DNA from: Rossellomorea sp. AcN35-11
GTDB lineage: Bacteria; Bacillota; Bacilli; Bacillales; Bacillaceae_B
NCBI GenBank assembly: GCA_030388825.1
Contig: CP128836.1
Span: 434,001 to 498,000, forward strand
Reading direction: 5' to 3'
Length of the DNA: 64,000 nucleotides
Position 1 is the stretch's first letter; every line of letters begins with the position of its first letter. Under the pieces are notes generated by a model that saw only the letters and a list, made by a program, of their open reading frames with translations, ran no database searches and was not told the DNA's origin. This document shows, piece by piece, positions 42,747 to 51,467 of the stretch. Position numbers and translations under genes: made by a program.

Positions 42747-43181
42747 ATGGATAAACAATTACCCAACAACATCATTCAAATTGAACAACTCAAAATTAAC
42801 CGCAATTTAAATAAACTATGCAGCTGTAATAATAGAAGATTCACTTTAGACACCCAAAATAGACGAGTGCTATGCGACGTATGTGGCGCTGTTGTTGACC
42901 CATATGATGCTATGTATGATTTGGCCTCTAAGAGAGTCGATTTACAAAGAGAAGTCGAAACCCTCTTACAACAACGTATGGAAATCGCTGAATACAAGCC
43001 ATGGTTAAAGGTCATTAAAAGCTTAGAAAAACATTACAGAGGTAAACATTATTTACCTAATTGTCCCCGTTGCGCAGAACCTTTTTATTTAGAGGAGTTA
43101 TCCCACTGGACCGGCAGAGAATATGCCGAAGCAAGGATCGAAAAGTGGAAAGAAAACAATGCCTTAGAAAATGAGAAGTAA
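42747..43181 (+). CDS. Zinc-ribbon/coiled-coil protein, 144 aa
   Basis: Two zinc-binding pairs: LCSCNNRR...VLCDVCGAV near residues 25-50 and NCPRCAEPF near 110, joined by a helical coiled coil (SKRVDLQREVETLLQQRMEI). Possibly a DNA- or RNA-binding adaptor. AAGAGGTAGC precedes the ATG. Confidence 0.65.
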   Translation: MDKQLPNNIIQIEQLKINRNLNKLCSCNNRRFTLDTQNRRVLCDVCGAVVDPYDAMYDLASKRVDLQREVETLLQQRMEIAEYKPWLKVIKSLEKHYRGKHYLPNCPRCAEPFYLEELSHWTGREYAEARIEKWKENNALENEK

Positions 43182-43274
43182 TTGTATTTCTTGAAACGCA
43201 ATTCAGACAATCTTTTAGAAATAAAAGGTTAAAATGTGCAGGTCCTTAACTTAACCCCAGGAAGGAGAATGACC

Positions 43275-43469
43275 ATGAGAAGATTCGAGTGTCCAAACTG
43301 CAGGGAATGTCCTACAGACGAAGAATGGAATGAATATAACAGGTTAGCCATCTTAAGTTTCGGGTATTCACCGCTTCCAGAAGCATTTGATGAGGATGAT
43401 GCTGGCTCTAGTTTGGATTGTCCAGGTTGTGAAGAGCGGGTAGTTGTAACAGATCTAACGGAGGTATAA
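43275..43469 (+). CDS. Zinc-ribbon protein, 64 aa
   Basis: ATG 43275 behind AAGGAGAATGACC. FECPNCRECP and LDCPGCEERV give two C-x2-C pairs around an acidic linker. Followed by a gene starting 1 base after its stop. Confidence 0.6.
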   Translation: MRRFECPNCRECPTDEEWNEYNRLAILSFGYSPLPEAFDEDDAGSSLDCPGCEERVVVTDLTEV

Positions 43470-43470
43470 C

Positions 43471-43794
43471 GTGGGTCAAAGTCTCGTTTTATCCAAACCA
43501 AGCCGAAGAGAGAGATTTAAAAGCGCCTTAAAAAACCAAACCAGAGGAGGAAGGAAATTGAAATTTAAATATGAAAATACTAAACAAGTTTCAGCTAAAA
43601 AGGAGATCAAGGCACACCAAGACAAAGGAGCAGTAGTCATTCCGAAAGGTAGTAATGGAGTTATCCGATCAATGGGGTGGAGTAAGACCAAGAACTACAG
43701 GAATTGTTATGAAATCCAATTCAAAGTTGAAGAGAACGAGTTAATGGTGATCATTCACGAAGAAGAGATGGATGAACAATTAAATTTCCACTAA
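43471..43794 (+). CDS. Basic hypothetical protein, 107 aa
   Basis: GTG start one base after the previous stop, with GGAGG inside the preceding coding end. Basic N-terminal half and a beta-rich C-terminal half (GAVVIPKGSNGVIRS...YEIQFKVEENELMVIIHEEE) that suggests an SH3-like barrel. Confidence 0.6.
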   Translation: MGQSLVLSKPSRRERFKSALKNQTRGGRKLKFKYENTKQVSAKKEIKAHQDKGAVVIPKGSNGVIRSMGWSKTKNYRNCYEIQFKVEENELMVIIHEEEMDEQLNFH

Positions 43795-43870
43795 GGAATT
43801 CCTGTAAGCCCAAGAACTGAACCAATCAATAGACATAAGGGAGTGGAGAAACATTAGATTATTACTTCTT

Positions 43871-44308
43871 ATGATATTTGTTCCACTTTTATTCATAGTT
43901 ATAATCCATTACTCATTTGGCGTTCTCGAAGACACAACAATCAGCGCGATTGAATTATATGAGAAGTTAGAGGCCGAGGAGAAAAAAGAAAAAGAAGAAG
44001 CCATTGAAAAAGGCATTGATGTTTCAGCGTTAATCATTGACAAAAAAGTGATAGAACATTCTGCAACATCTGCTCCTTTGGCGTTTTTCCCGGTATATAT
44101 CAATAACAATATGTTCACAGTTACTACTTCAGGATATCCAAATGGCGGTTCTTATCGAACCCATTCACTAAAGATATACGCAAAAGAAAAAAACTACGAT
44201 ATCCAGGTGCCTGAAAGTATTTATCAAGCAAAAGGAATCGGGGACAAGCTAGATATTAAGTTGTATAAAGATAAAATCGTATTGGCGCAGCCTAACGAAC
44301 AAACCTAG
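43871..44308 (+). CDS. Membrane-anchored hypothetical protein, about 145-151 aa
   Basis: N-terminal membrane helix MIFVPLLFIVIIHYSF, a charged helix (EKLEAEEKKEKEEAIEKG) and a beta-rich extracellular domain. The best ribosome site (GAGTGGAG) lies 5 bases before ATT 43853, which is in frame and would add IRLLLL; the first standard start is ATG 43871. Confidence 0.6.
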   Translation: MIFVPLLFIVIIHYSFGVLEDTTISAIELYEKLEAEEKKEKEEAIEKGIDVSALIIDKKVIEHSATSAPLAFFPVYINNNMFTVTTSGYPNGGSYRTHSLKIYAKEKNYDIQVPESIYQAKGIGDKLDIKLYKDKIVLAQPNEQT

Positions 44309-44324
44309 TAGGGAGGAAAAAAGG

Positions 44325-44588
44325 TTGGATATTGATACACCGATCAAGAATTTCACAGCTCTGGATGGAACAGAATTTATAGTAACCAAAGACGAGTCAG
44401 ATCTCTACCACGTCTACACAAAATTCACTTACATATCCGGAGGAGAGAAATACAAAAACAACTTCATTAAGTATGCATCCAGCGACATCAAGGATAAAGA
44501 CACCGCTATCGGCATTGCCCTTTTTTCATACAACTGCTATGAAAGAGGCATCACCCAAGCTATTTCCTTAAAGAATGTGAAAAGATAA
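44325..44588 (+). CDS. Hypothetical protein, 87 aa
   Basis: TTG start behind GGGAGGAAAAAAGG. Alpha/beta soluble protein (FTALDGTEFIVTKDESDLYHVYTKF). The next gene begins one base after its stop. Confidence 0.55.
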   Translation: MDIDTPIKNFTALDGTEFIVTKDESDLYHVYTKFTYISGGEKYKNNFIKYASSDIKDKDTAIGIALFSYNCYERGITQAISLKNVKR

Positions 44589-44589
44589 C

Positions 44590-44766
44590 ATGAAAAAATA
44601 CGTCGTTAAATGGAATAACAACCAAAAAGAGTTTAAAGAACCTCAAGGCGCTATTGAATTTGCAGAATCTAAATCTAATGAGGGATTTAATTCTTATGTA
44701 TGGATATCAATAAATGGTGTGTTAAACAGCGAACCCTTTTTCACAAGCGAGTGGGATCTATATTAA
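44590..44766 (+). CDS. Hypothetical protein, 58 aa
   Basis: MKKYVVKWNNNQKEFKEPQ, then a compact strand-rich fold ending SEWDLY. Coupled to the previous gene by a one-base gap. Confidence 0.55.
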   Translation: MKKYVVKWNNNQKEFKEPQGAIEFAESKSNEGFNSYVWISINGVLNSEPFFTSEWDLY

Positions 44767-44794
44767 CTAATACATCATACAAGGAGCTTACACA

Positions 44795-45415
44795 ATGACC
44801 ACAGTTGAAGAAGTAATCGAACTAGGGCAATTTAGCTTTTGGGAGGTGGTCACCGCCTCTCCTAAGACTCTAATCATATTAATCTTACTTTTACCACTAT
44901 TGTATCTAATATATGCAGTATATGAAGGTATTTCAGAGTATAAGAAGTATTCCTTTGTGGATAGCAATGACATTATTAATCACATACTAATATTTTTAAT
45001 GATTTTTGTTGCAGGATCAGTAGTCTTTTCTTTGCAATTCTTTGAGACTAGAGAACACCTTGTGGAAATTTGGAAATCAGAGATTGCATATCCGTATATA
45101 GAAAGCCTTGATGAACAAAAATCAGAGATTGTTTACCTCAAGTTCGACCCAGAAATTGAAACCTCCACACAGGGGATGTGGTCACTAGATAAAACGAACG
45201 AACAATTGACCCCTATGACAATTGCTTATAAAGACAATACTGACGTAAAAAATCTAACACAATGGATGGATACGTCCATGATTTTGACAGATGAAGAGGA
45301 CCCTTTTGTTTCTTATGTTGTTTTAGAAAAAGACTTAGGAAACGGAGTGGATATGGGGATTTACCTCCCAGAAGTCTATCTTCCTGAAGACTACAAATTT
45401 ACCGACATCAAATAA
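44795..45415 (+). CDS. Membrane protein with extracellular domain, 206 aa
   Basis: AAGGAGC precedes the ATG. Two membrane helices (LIILILLLPLLYLIYAVY; IFLMIFVAGSVVFSL) are followed by a soluble domain of about 120 residues rich in strands (EIVYLKFDPEIETSTQ). A terminator separates it from rodA, so any link to wall synthesis is speculative. Confidence 0.65.
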   Translation: MTTVEEVIELGQFSFWEVVTASPKTLIILILLLPLLYLIYAVYEGISEYKKYSFVDSNDIINHILIFLMIFVAGSVVFSLQFFETREHLVEIWKSEIAYPYIESLDEQKSEIVYLKFDPEIETSTQGMWSLDKTNEQLTPMTIAYKDNTDVKNLTQWMDTSMILTDEEDPFVSYVVLEKDLGNGVDMGIYLPEVYLPEDYKFTDIK

Positions 45416-45420
45416 ATGTA

Positions 45421-45447
45421 TGGAGGAATGGGAACATTCCTCCTTTT
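45421..45447 (+). terminator. Intrinsic terminator between the 44795 gene and rodA
   Basis: GGAGGAATG/CATTCCTCC with a short T run, immediately upstream of the rodA ribosome site. Confidence 0.65.
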
Positions 45448-45464
45448 GGTTAGAGGGAGGCACC

Positions 45465-46625
45465 ATGAAAAAAAGTAAATATAAAAATTTCGACCCGGAC
45501 CTTATCCTTCTTGTTTTTATTTTTATGGGGATCAGTTGCCTCTCGATATACAGTGCACAAAAATTCCTCCCATATGACGATCAATTCGCCCTCAAGCAAT
45601 TCATATGGTTCATTGGAGGAATGATTGTAACGTCAGTAGTTTATTATTTCGACTTTGAACAAATAAAGCGACTATCACCTTATTTGTATGGAGTCGGAAT
45701 TTTACTATTAATCACGTTGATGATTGCACCAGATAGCATTGCTCCTATTATTAAAGGGACCAAAGCTTGGTTCACTATCCCAGGCTTTGGATCATTGCAG
45801 CCATCAGAATTCATGAAGGTATTTTTAATACTATACTTGGCCAGTGTTATATACAGTCACAATGAAAAACATGTAGATAGAACATTGTCATCCGATGCCA
45901 AGTTATTGTTTAAAGTATTACTGGTTACAGCATTGCCGTTAGCTCTTATCTTACTGCAACCAGACGCTGGGACTGCAATGGTTATTACGTGTATTATGAT
46001 TGGGATGTTATTCATCTCAGGAATAAACAACAAAATACTGTTTGTGATCTCCGGACTCGGCATATTCGTTATAGGTACAATTGTTGCAGTGTTCATCTAT
46101 AACCCTGACTTTCTATTATCATTTATGAGTCCTTATCAAGTTGACCGGATACGTTCGTGGTTAGACCCATTTGGATATGGCCAAGGGATAGGGTATCAAT
46201 TGCGGTTATCTATCTTAGCTTCTGGATCAGGTATGATTCTAGGAAAGGGATATGGCGAAGGAACAATTGCAGTACCTGAAGCTCATTCTGATTTTATTTT
46301 TACTGTGATTGGGGAAGAGTTTGGCTTTGTAGGTGGATCCGTTGTCTTGTTCTTTTACTTTGTCCTACTATACAAAATTATTACTATCGTCTTAAAAAAT
46401 AAGGGGGAGTACGAAATTTTAATCGGCATAGGAGTTGTCTCTATGCTTACTTTCCACATTTTCGAGAATATAGGAATGGTAATTGGTCTTGTTCCGATTA
46501 CCGGCATACCACTTCCACTTCTAAGCTATGGGGGTAGCTCTGTATTAGGCACCATTTTAGCTTTAAGTATTATCAATAACATATCCGCAACTACCAATGA
46601 GTATATGTTTGCAAAGAGAGAATGA
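45465..46625 (+). CDS. RodA/FtsW/SpoVE family SEDS peptidoglycan polymerase
   Basis: ATG 45465 behind GAGGGAGGCACC gives a 386-residue protein with about ten membrane helices, the RodA length. WFIGGMIVTSVVYYFDFEQI, KGTKAWFTIPGFGSLQPSE and LQPDAGTAMVITCIM (with the catalytic-type Asp) are SEDS hallmarks, as are GKGYGEGTIAVPEAHSDFIF and ITGIPLPLLSYGGSS. SEDS proteins polymerise glycan strands with a partner class B PBP. No PBP gene is present here; the mreB-like gene at 8802 is the only other elongasome component in the window. Confidence 0.93.
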   Translation: MKKSKYKNFDPDLILLVFIFMGISCLSIYSAQKFLPYDDQFALKQFIWFIGGMIVTSVVYYFDFEQIKRLSPYLYGVGILLLITLMIAPDSIAPIIKGTKAWFTIPGFGSLQPSEFMKVFLILYLASVIYSHNEKHVDRTLSSDAKLLFKVLLVTALPLALILLQPDAGTAMVITCIMIGMLFISGINNKILFVISGLGIFVIGTIVAVFIYNPDFLLSFMSPYQVDRIRSWLDPFGYGQGIGYQLRLSILASGSGMILGKGYGEGTIAVPEAHSDFIFTVIGEEFGFVGGSVVLFFYFVLLYKIITIVLKNKGEYEILIGIGVVSMLTFHIFENIGMVIGLVPITGIPLPLLSYGGSSVLGTILALSIINNISATTNEYMFAKRE

Positions 46626-46743
46626 AGATAGAGTAGAATATAATAGATTTACAGAAGTTTTCTATATAAAATATAGATATATGATTTTTAATTTTTTTGA
46701 ACTACCAACCCAAGAGGGATTGGTCATTAATTCGTAATCTAAT

Positions 46744-46797
46744 CGCCCTTCGGCGCAATTGCTTAATTTTTAGCACATGCACCGAGGGGCGTTTTTT
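46744..46797 (+). terminator. Leader terminator (candidate attenuator)
   Basis: CGCCCTTCGG pairs with CCGAGGGGCG and six T residues follow, upstream of the 46836 ribosome site. A second hairpin ACCAACCC/GGGATTGGT (46703-46723) precedes it, so an alternative-structure switch is conceivable. Confidence 0.75.
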
Positions 46798-46835
46798 ATT
46801 TTAGATTAAAAACATACCTAAGGGAGAGAAAAAAG

Positions 46836-47096
46836 ATGCTAGCATTCAAACACAGAAAAGAGAAATTTTCAGAGAAAGTAAGGGAAGAAAAGTACAATCC
46901 ATTGAACAACCCACACAATCTAAAAGAAGGAGATTACGTGCTCTTAAGACACGTAGAGGGAGTTAACGTACCTAAGAAAATGAGCAATAAGTGGTATGAA
47001 ATTAAAGAGATTTCTTTAACAGGAATTCCTAAAGTTCACCAAAACGTATTTAGATATCTCAGACCTGACAACATCCAATTAATCGTTAGAAACTAA
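46836..47096 (+). CDS. Hypothetical protein, 86 aa
   Basis: AAGGGAGAG precedes the ATG. Basic N-terminus and a small beta-barrel-like segment (LKEGDYVLLRHVEGVNVPKKMSN). Not recognised. Heads an operon with the zinc protease that follows. Confidence 0.6.
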   Translation: MLAFKHRKEKFSEKVREEKYNPLNNPHNLKEGDYVLLRHVEGVNVPKKMSNKWYEIKEISLTGIPKVHQNVFRYLRPDNIQLIVRN

Positions 47097-47130
47097 CCAA
47101 TCAATTATCATACTAAAGGAGAGAGTCGAT

Positions 47131-48837
47131 ATGACAAACAACGTAACTTCAGGAAAAAGAGTAACGAAATTATGGAAAGATGAGCGTTGGCAGCAAAATA
47201 TGAAAACAGCTGGTATTGCTTCTAGCATTGCAGAAATGAATTTCCAACTAAAATTAGATGAAGAAACAAAAGGAACTTACAATCGTTTAAGAAATGCAGT
47301 TAAGAGTAGGATTTCCAAAAACTTAGCCCAGTTAAACAATATCGAAGAACTAATGGAATTCACCAATGAAATTACGGGATACAGAAGCATCATAGAAATT
47401 TCAGAACTAGATAGTAATCCGGCCAATAAGGAAGATGATTATTGGATCCAACTTCTTTTTGCTTGTGCTAGAGAAAAAGCTTCTAAAGAAAAAATACAAA
47501 ACCAAGTCCCGCTCCAAGTGAAACTTATCGATAGATATGGATCAAAAGATGTTGGACTTACTTTTTTAAAACAAAAGATCAACGCTAAACTTCACGACAC
47601 AAGAAGAAGACTGTCTGGGAGCTACAAAGTACGCCCAATTTTTGATTTAACCTTGCTAATGGCAGACCTCATGATTGAGAACGCTCTAGTTGAATTCACC
47701 AAAACGAACATGAAAAATCTTCGTTTCGCTTATGTGAAGGACTATGTGAACAGAAATACTAAAGAGGTTCTTAATCATTCAGGAGAACTTAAAGAAAAGG
47801 TTCTTTTCTTACCTGAAGATAAAGAATATAAAGCTGAACTATTAAAATTCATGAAGGACAACCATTTATACCCACAAGGTCTCACAGGGGAAAACGAGCG
47901 CAAATACTACAATAAAGAAGAGAAACTGTTTAATCTCGAAAAACAAGAAGACTTCCAGTGGATTGTCACTGACACCTGGTTTAAAGATGTCGTAACCTAT
48001 GAGTTTTTAACTCAAATGTTTAGAGTGCGAGATAAGACCAAGAAAGAGATAGAACAAGCAAAACAATATGAAATCGCAAGATCCTTCGAAACAAAGAAAA
48101 ACATTCCTCAACTCCACTTAGATAAGATGAAAAACAACGCATTTTTATCTAGATACTCATATGTAGAGATTGATGAACTGTTGGAAATCCCTGAATTTGA
48201 AAAGTTAGAAGAAGAATTTAGGAAATTACAAAAACTCACCTTTGTCCCGTACTCAGATGGTAGCTTCAGGATACGTCGTTTAGGAAGACAAAAGGCCGCA
48301 GGCATCTACTACTCACATGTAAACGCAACGGTTATTGACAACCCAAGCAGTTACATTCATGAGCTGCACCACCAAATCGATTATACAACTTCAAAAGACG
48401 GACTACTTTCAGAAAGTATCGCATTCAGGCCGGTTTTTGAAGCTTACAAAAAATCCGTAAATGAGGCTGTAGAAGTATTACCAGATACCGATTTATTTAA
48501 GAGTCAATGGAATGGAACAAGCAAATATAATAAAAACTATTACTTAGACCCAGCAGAGGTGTTTGCTCGTTCAGCAGAGATTTATCTAAGCGAAGTAAAA
48601 CAAATCGAAACGAGCTTTTTGAAAACGTCATATAAAGACAAACCCGAATACCCATTAAGTCAAGAGTTCCTAGAAGTAGTAGAGGAGTATTTTGGCCGCT
48701 TGTATAATTCTTTTTATACAGAGGGGAGAAAGGAAGAGAAAAAGAAAGAACAAGTTGCTTCCGCTTCACCAAGCGAAGTCGTTTCAACCAAGACGGTTTC
48801 AGAAGAAGTGAACAGTGAGCAATTGTCACTATTCTAA
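47131..48837 (+). CDS. Polyvalent-type zinc metalloprotease (LPD1-like), 568 aa
   Basis: Residues about 405-420 read SSYIHELHHQIDY, an HExxH zinc motif (His 410, Glu 411, His 414). LDPAEVFARSAEIYLSEVKQ about 75 residues later supplies the third ligand. This matches the metalloprotease-like domains (LPD1 type) found in large polyvalent proteins of phages and conjugative elements, which are injected with DNA to neutralise host defences. Here it is freestanding after a long basic helical N-terminal region. The C-terminal tail is Ser/Glu-rich. AAAGGAGAGAG supports the start. Confidence 0.75.
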   Translation: MTNNVTSGKRVTKLWKDERWQQNMKTAGIASSIAEMNFQLKLDEETKGTYNRLRNAVKSRISKNLAQLNNIEELMEFTNEITGYRSIIEISELDSNPANKEDDYWIQLLFACAREKASKEKIQNQVPLQVKLIDRYGSKDVGLTFLKQKINAKLHDTRRRLSGSYKVRPIFDLTLLMADLMIENALVEFTKTNMKNLRFAYVKDYVNRNTKEVLNHSGELKEKVLFLPEDKEYKAELLKFMKDNHLYPQGLTGENERKYYNKEEKLFNLEKQEDFQWIVTDTWFKDVVTYEFLTQMFRVRDKTKKEIEQAKQYEIARSFETKKNIPQLHLDKMKNNAFLSRYSYVEIDELLEIPEFEKLEEEFRKLQKLTFVPYSDGSFRIRRLGRQKAAGIYYSHVNATVIDNPSSYIHELHHQIDYTTSKDGLLSESIAFRPVFEAYKKSVNEAVEVLPDTDLFKSQWNGTSKYNKNYYLDPAEVFARSAEIYLSEVKQIETSFLKTSYKDKPEYPLSQEFLEVVEEYFGRLYNSFYTEGRKEEKKKEQVASASPSEVVSTKTVSEEVNSEQLSLF

Positions 48838-48850
48838 TCCAGGATAATCA

Positions 48851-48878
48851 AAGAGGGCGTACATAGCCCTCTTTTTTC
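48851..48878 (+). terminator. Intrinsic terminator
   Basis: AGAGGGC/GCCCTCT with six T residues after the protease gene. Confidence 0.9.
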
Positions 48879-48957
48879 TATTTCATGGTGGTTTTATACA
48901 TACACCAAAACCCACTTTCCTTACAGCAGTTCTTTTTAAAAATACAAGTAGACTATA

Positions 48958-48988
48958 TTGGAAAAATTTCTAAATACCATGATACAAT
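48958..48988 (+). promoter_or_regulatory. Probable promoter for the twin microprotein leader
   Basis: TTGGAA and TACAAT with a 19-base spacer (long). Confidence 0.35.
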
Positions 48989-49060
48989 ATAACTAACTTA
49001 TTATATTTAATTTTTTATCTTTACCCAACCAATTCGCATGAGCGATAGGTATCTATTTGT

Positions 49061-49090
49061 AATCCACTATGAAGCTGGATTTTTTATTTT
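49061..49090 (+). terminator. First leader terminator upstream of the twin microproteins
   Basis: AATCCA/TGGATT with TTTTTTATTTT. Confidence 0.65.
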
Positions 49091-49093
49091 GCG

Positions 49094-49109
49094 CAGAATT
49101 CGAATTCTG
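49094..49109. repeat. Perfect 16-base palindrome
   Basis: CAGAATTCGAATTCTG, lying between two leader terminators. A regulator binding site is possible. Confidence 0.6.
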
Positions 49110-49144
49110 TCTAAATTTTATATTTTCGCAAGCGCGAATGTACA

Positions 49145-49209
49145 AAGCTCTTTAGAGTATCGATCAAGTTCTATTTTGAAACTTGATGATCTCTAATGGG
49201 CTTTTTTTA
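49145..49209 (+). terminator. Second leader terminator (long hairpin)
   Basis: AAGCTCTTTAGAG..ATCAAGTT pairs with AACTTGAT.ATCTCTAATGGGCTT over about 22 bases; seven T residues. Ends 22 bases before the ribosome site. Confidence 0.8.
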
Positions 49210-49243
49210 CATTATAAAACCATTTCAAAGGAGAGATTTTATT

Positions 49244-49339
49244 ATGAAAACTTTTATCGCTAACAACATCTACACAGTACTTTTATTCGCAATGGGGTAT
49301 GTATTTATCTCTACTGCACTCATCAAACTTTCTATGTAA
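49244..49339 (+). CDS. Membrane microprotein, 31 aa (twin 1)
   Basis: MKTFIANNIYTVLLFAMGY, then FISTALIKLSM: one membrane helix with a short basic N-terminus. CAAAGGAGAGATTTTATT precedes it. The neighbouring copy at 49396 differs at only 6 of 31 positions, conserving protein and ribosome site, so both are almost certainly real genes. Confidence 0.75.
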   Translation: MKTFIANNIYTVLLFAMGYVFISTALIKLSM

Positions 49340-49395
49340 CACTTATCAACTCATTCATTTCTTAAACAATCACACTACAGAGGAGAGACTTTATT

Positions 49396-49491
49396 ATGAA
49401 AACATTTATTTCTAACAACATCTATACAGTTCTTTTAATCGCTATGGGTTATGCATTTATCACAACCGCTATCATTAAAATTTCTATGTAA
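49396..49491 (+). CDS. Membrane microprotein, 31 aa (twin 2)
   Basis: MKTFISNNIYTVLLIAMGY, then FITTAIIKISM. AGAGGAGAGACTTTATT precedes the ATG. Conservative substitutions only (A/S, F/I, V/A, S/T, L/I) compared with twin 1. Confidence 0.75.
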   Translation: MKTFISNNIYTVLLIAMGYAFITTAIIKISM

Positions 49492-49568
49492 TTAATTTAT
49501 CGATGTCACTTATGTGATTTATCGCCTTTTTTAACTAATCTAAAAACCATTTTCGGGAGGAATTATTC

Positions 49569-50021
49569 ATGACATTCATTACAGCACTTATCGTTTCATT
49601 TTTAGCAGGAGCAGCACTTATTGTACTTATCGTAGGAAAAGATATATTTAGCACAAAAATCGCAGAACACATTACAGATATTAAAGGGGATATGAATAAA
49701 ATGATGAAATTCTTTAAGAAAAACCTAATGACTGTATCTATTATCACTTATGTACTTTTGCTAATGGTTGGTATCGCTCAATCTGAAGAAACAAAACGTA
49801 TCGCTGAACTTAATGCTCTTGAACAATATGTAGTTGTAGAAGTTGTTGATGAAAACACAGCAATTGTAGAAAGCTTAGAAACAGGAAAACAAGTAATGGC
49901 AGAATTCAATTCCAAGCCATTTGCTAACGGTACTGACATCACTGGCACAGGAGTTGTATTTAAAAAGGCAGAATGGATTGACTTTGATCACGTTAAAGCT
50001 ATTCAAGCAATCTGGGGTTAA
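49569..50021 (+). CDS. Two-helix membrane protein, 150 aa
   Basis: GGGAGGAATTATTC precedes the ATG. Membrane helices at about 3-25 and 55-72, then a soluble strand-rich domain (YVVVEVVDENTAIVES) resembling a small OB- or barrel-like fold. Probably encoded with the twin microproteins. Confidence 0.65.
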   Translation: MTFITALIVSFLAGAALIVLIVGKDIFSTKIAEHITDIKGDMNKMMKFFKKNLMTVSIITYVLLLMVGIAQSEETKRIAELNALEQYVVVEVVDENTAIVESLETGKQVMAEFNSKPFANGTDITGTGVVFKKAEWIDFDHVKAIQAIWG

Positions 50022-50029
50022 TCATCTTT

Positions 50030-50060
50030 AAAGTAGGGACTTTTTGTTCCTACTTTTTTC
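50030..50060 (+). terminator. Intrinsic terminator
   Basis: AAAGTAGG/CCTACTTT with T run. Confidence 0.85.
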
Positions 50061-50188
50061 TTTATCCAGATGATCCTGAATTAAAAACTAAACATCAAAT
50101 ATGTAATCTAACCGCGCTGACCATCTTGAACGGCTTTTTTAAAATTAATTGACACACAATCAAAAAATTCAACCAAGGAGAGATACTA

Positions 50189-50473
50189 ATGAACGCAGTA
50201 GCAAACGTATACCACAAGGTACAAATCAAAACATTTGAACTTATTCTATCCAACTCAATGAATGAGGGAGAAGCCCTTGCCAAGTACTATGCAAAATTAT
50301 TTAACGTAGTCAGAGTGGAACTTATTGAAACCATTCTAACCATCGCGTCTACTTTCATTCCGATCGATACAACAAAAGATAAAATTACATTAATAAAGGA
50401 TGATAAAGAGGTTGATTTTGAGTATTCCTTCAAAGGAACCTACCAACTCTTTAAAGAGCACAAGTGTGGTTAA
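50189..50473 (+). CDS. Hypothetical protein, 94 aa
   Basis: AAGGAGAGA precedes the ATG. Helical, mildly basic protein (VANVYHKVQIKTFELILSNS). The leader (50097-50140) contains GTAATCTAA and a weak CCG/CGG hairpin with six T residues, reminiscent of the other leader terminators. Confidence 0.6.
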   Translation: MNAVANVYHKVQIKTFELILSNSMNEGEALAKYYAKLFNVVRVELIETILTIASTFIPIDTTKDKITLIKDDKEVDFEYSFKGTYQLFKEHKCG

Positions 50474-50498
50474 GCTGGACATTCTGTTCAGCTTTTTT
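50472..50498 (+). terminator. Intrinsic terminator
   Basis: AAGCTG/CAGCTT with six T residues. Confidence 0.8.
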
Positions 50499-50562
50499 AT
50501 TGTTTCTAATGATAGTTAACGAGTAATATAAATTTATACATTCTAATCCGGAGGAATAAATC

Positions 50563-51174
50563 ATGAGCAAAATATCTAGAAAAAAATATACCAGGCTTTA
50601 CACTCAAGTTGATGACTTAAAAAGAACATTAGACATAAATCAATCTTTTTCACTGAAATCCTATAAAAGCGATATAATCGATGGAGCTGCGACTCCGTTC
50701 AACAACATCCGATTGTCTAAACCCGTTTTGGACTTATATGGCACAGAATTTGAGAATGCCTTGTATTTTATGTTGGCTCACGAACTAGTTCACATTAAAT
50801 TTAATGACAGTGGATTGAAAAGGGGATGGTGGGCACTAACTGGAACCTTTGGAAATAATCGATCCCGAGCTCTAATATTATTGATGGAAACGAGAGCTAA
50901 TGTCATGGCAAATGCATCTCTCGGCTTTTCAGACGAACAAATAATAAAAATTCAAACACATATTCAAGAACACAATAATAACCCAAAAGGAAAAGACTCT
51001 TACAAATTGGGTTATCCGGACCGAACTTCAATCTCTGATTTCTCATGTAAGTACAGGGAGTTCAATGAGGATCTCATGAGAGAATTACTCGAAGATTTCT
51101 GTAGAGTAATGAACATTAATAACGATAAATTCATAGTAGATGTGATCGAAACGTTTAATAAAAAGTGCAATTAA
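50563..51174 (+). CDS. Zinc metallopeptidase-like protein, 203 aa
   Basis: FMLAHELVHIKFND contains HExxH (His 73, Glu 74, His 77), with a probable third ligand Glu in LMETRANVMA about 35 residues later (ExxxN-type as in ImmA/IrrE and M48 families). An N-terminal basic region binds no obvious partner. There is no membrane helix. ImmA-like peptidases cleave phage or mobile-element repressors, so a regulatory role is possible, but no repressor pair is adjacent. Confidence 0.7.
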   Translation: MSKISRKKYTRLYTQVDDLKRTLDINQSFSLKSYKSDIIDGAATPFNNIRLSKPVLDLYGTEFENALYFMLAHELVHIKFNDSGLKRGWWALTGTFGNNRSRALILLMETRANVMANASLGFSDEQIIKIQTHIQEHNNNPKGKDSYKLGYPDRTSISDFSCKYREFNEDLMRELLEDFCRVMNINNDKFIVDVIETFNKKCN

Positions 51175-51192
51175 TTCACTTAAAATACCATG

Positions 51193-51222
51193 AAGGTTGA
51201 CTGAAATGTCAATCTTTTTTTA
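51193..51222 (+). terminator. Intrinsic terminator
   Basis: AAGGTTGAC/GTCAATCTT with seven T residues. Confidence 0.85.
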
Positions 51223-51394
51223 TTTATTTAAAATGAATATTTATCCAATGTAGAATGACATTTACCCTCTTAATTGCATATATACATATATATTATGAGT
51301 TTCTGTAGGAACTTTTTGATGAATTAATATACATGTAATTTATAAGTCAATGCAAAAAGATATCCATGAGATAAAAATATTGGAAAAATAGTTG

Positions 51395-51422
51395 TTGACT
51401 TTAATAAACGCATGGTGATAAT
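51395..51422 (+). promoter_or_regulatory. Sigma-A promoter
   Basis: TTGACT, 16-base spacer, GATAAT, 46 bases before ATG 51468. Confidence 0.65.
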
Positions 51423-51467
51423 CTTGTAAACAACAAATCAACCAAAACGAAAGCCGAGGTGAAAGAC

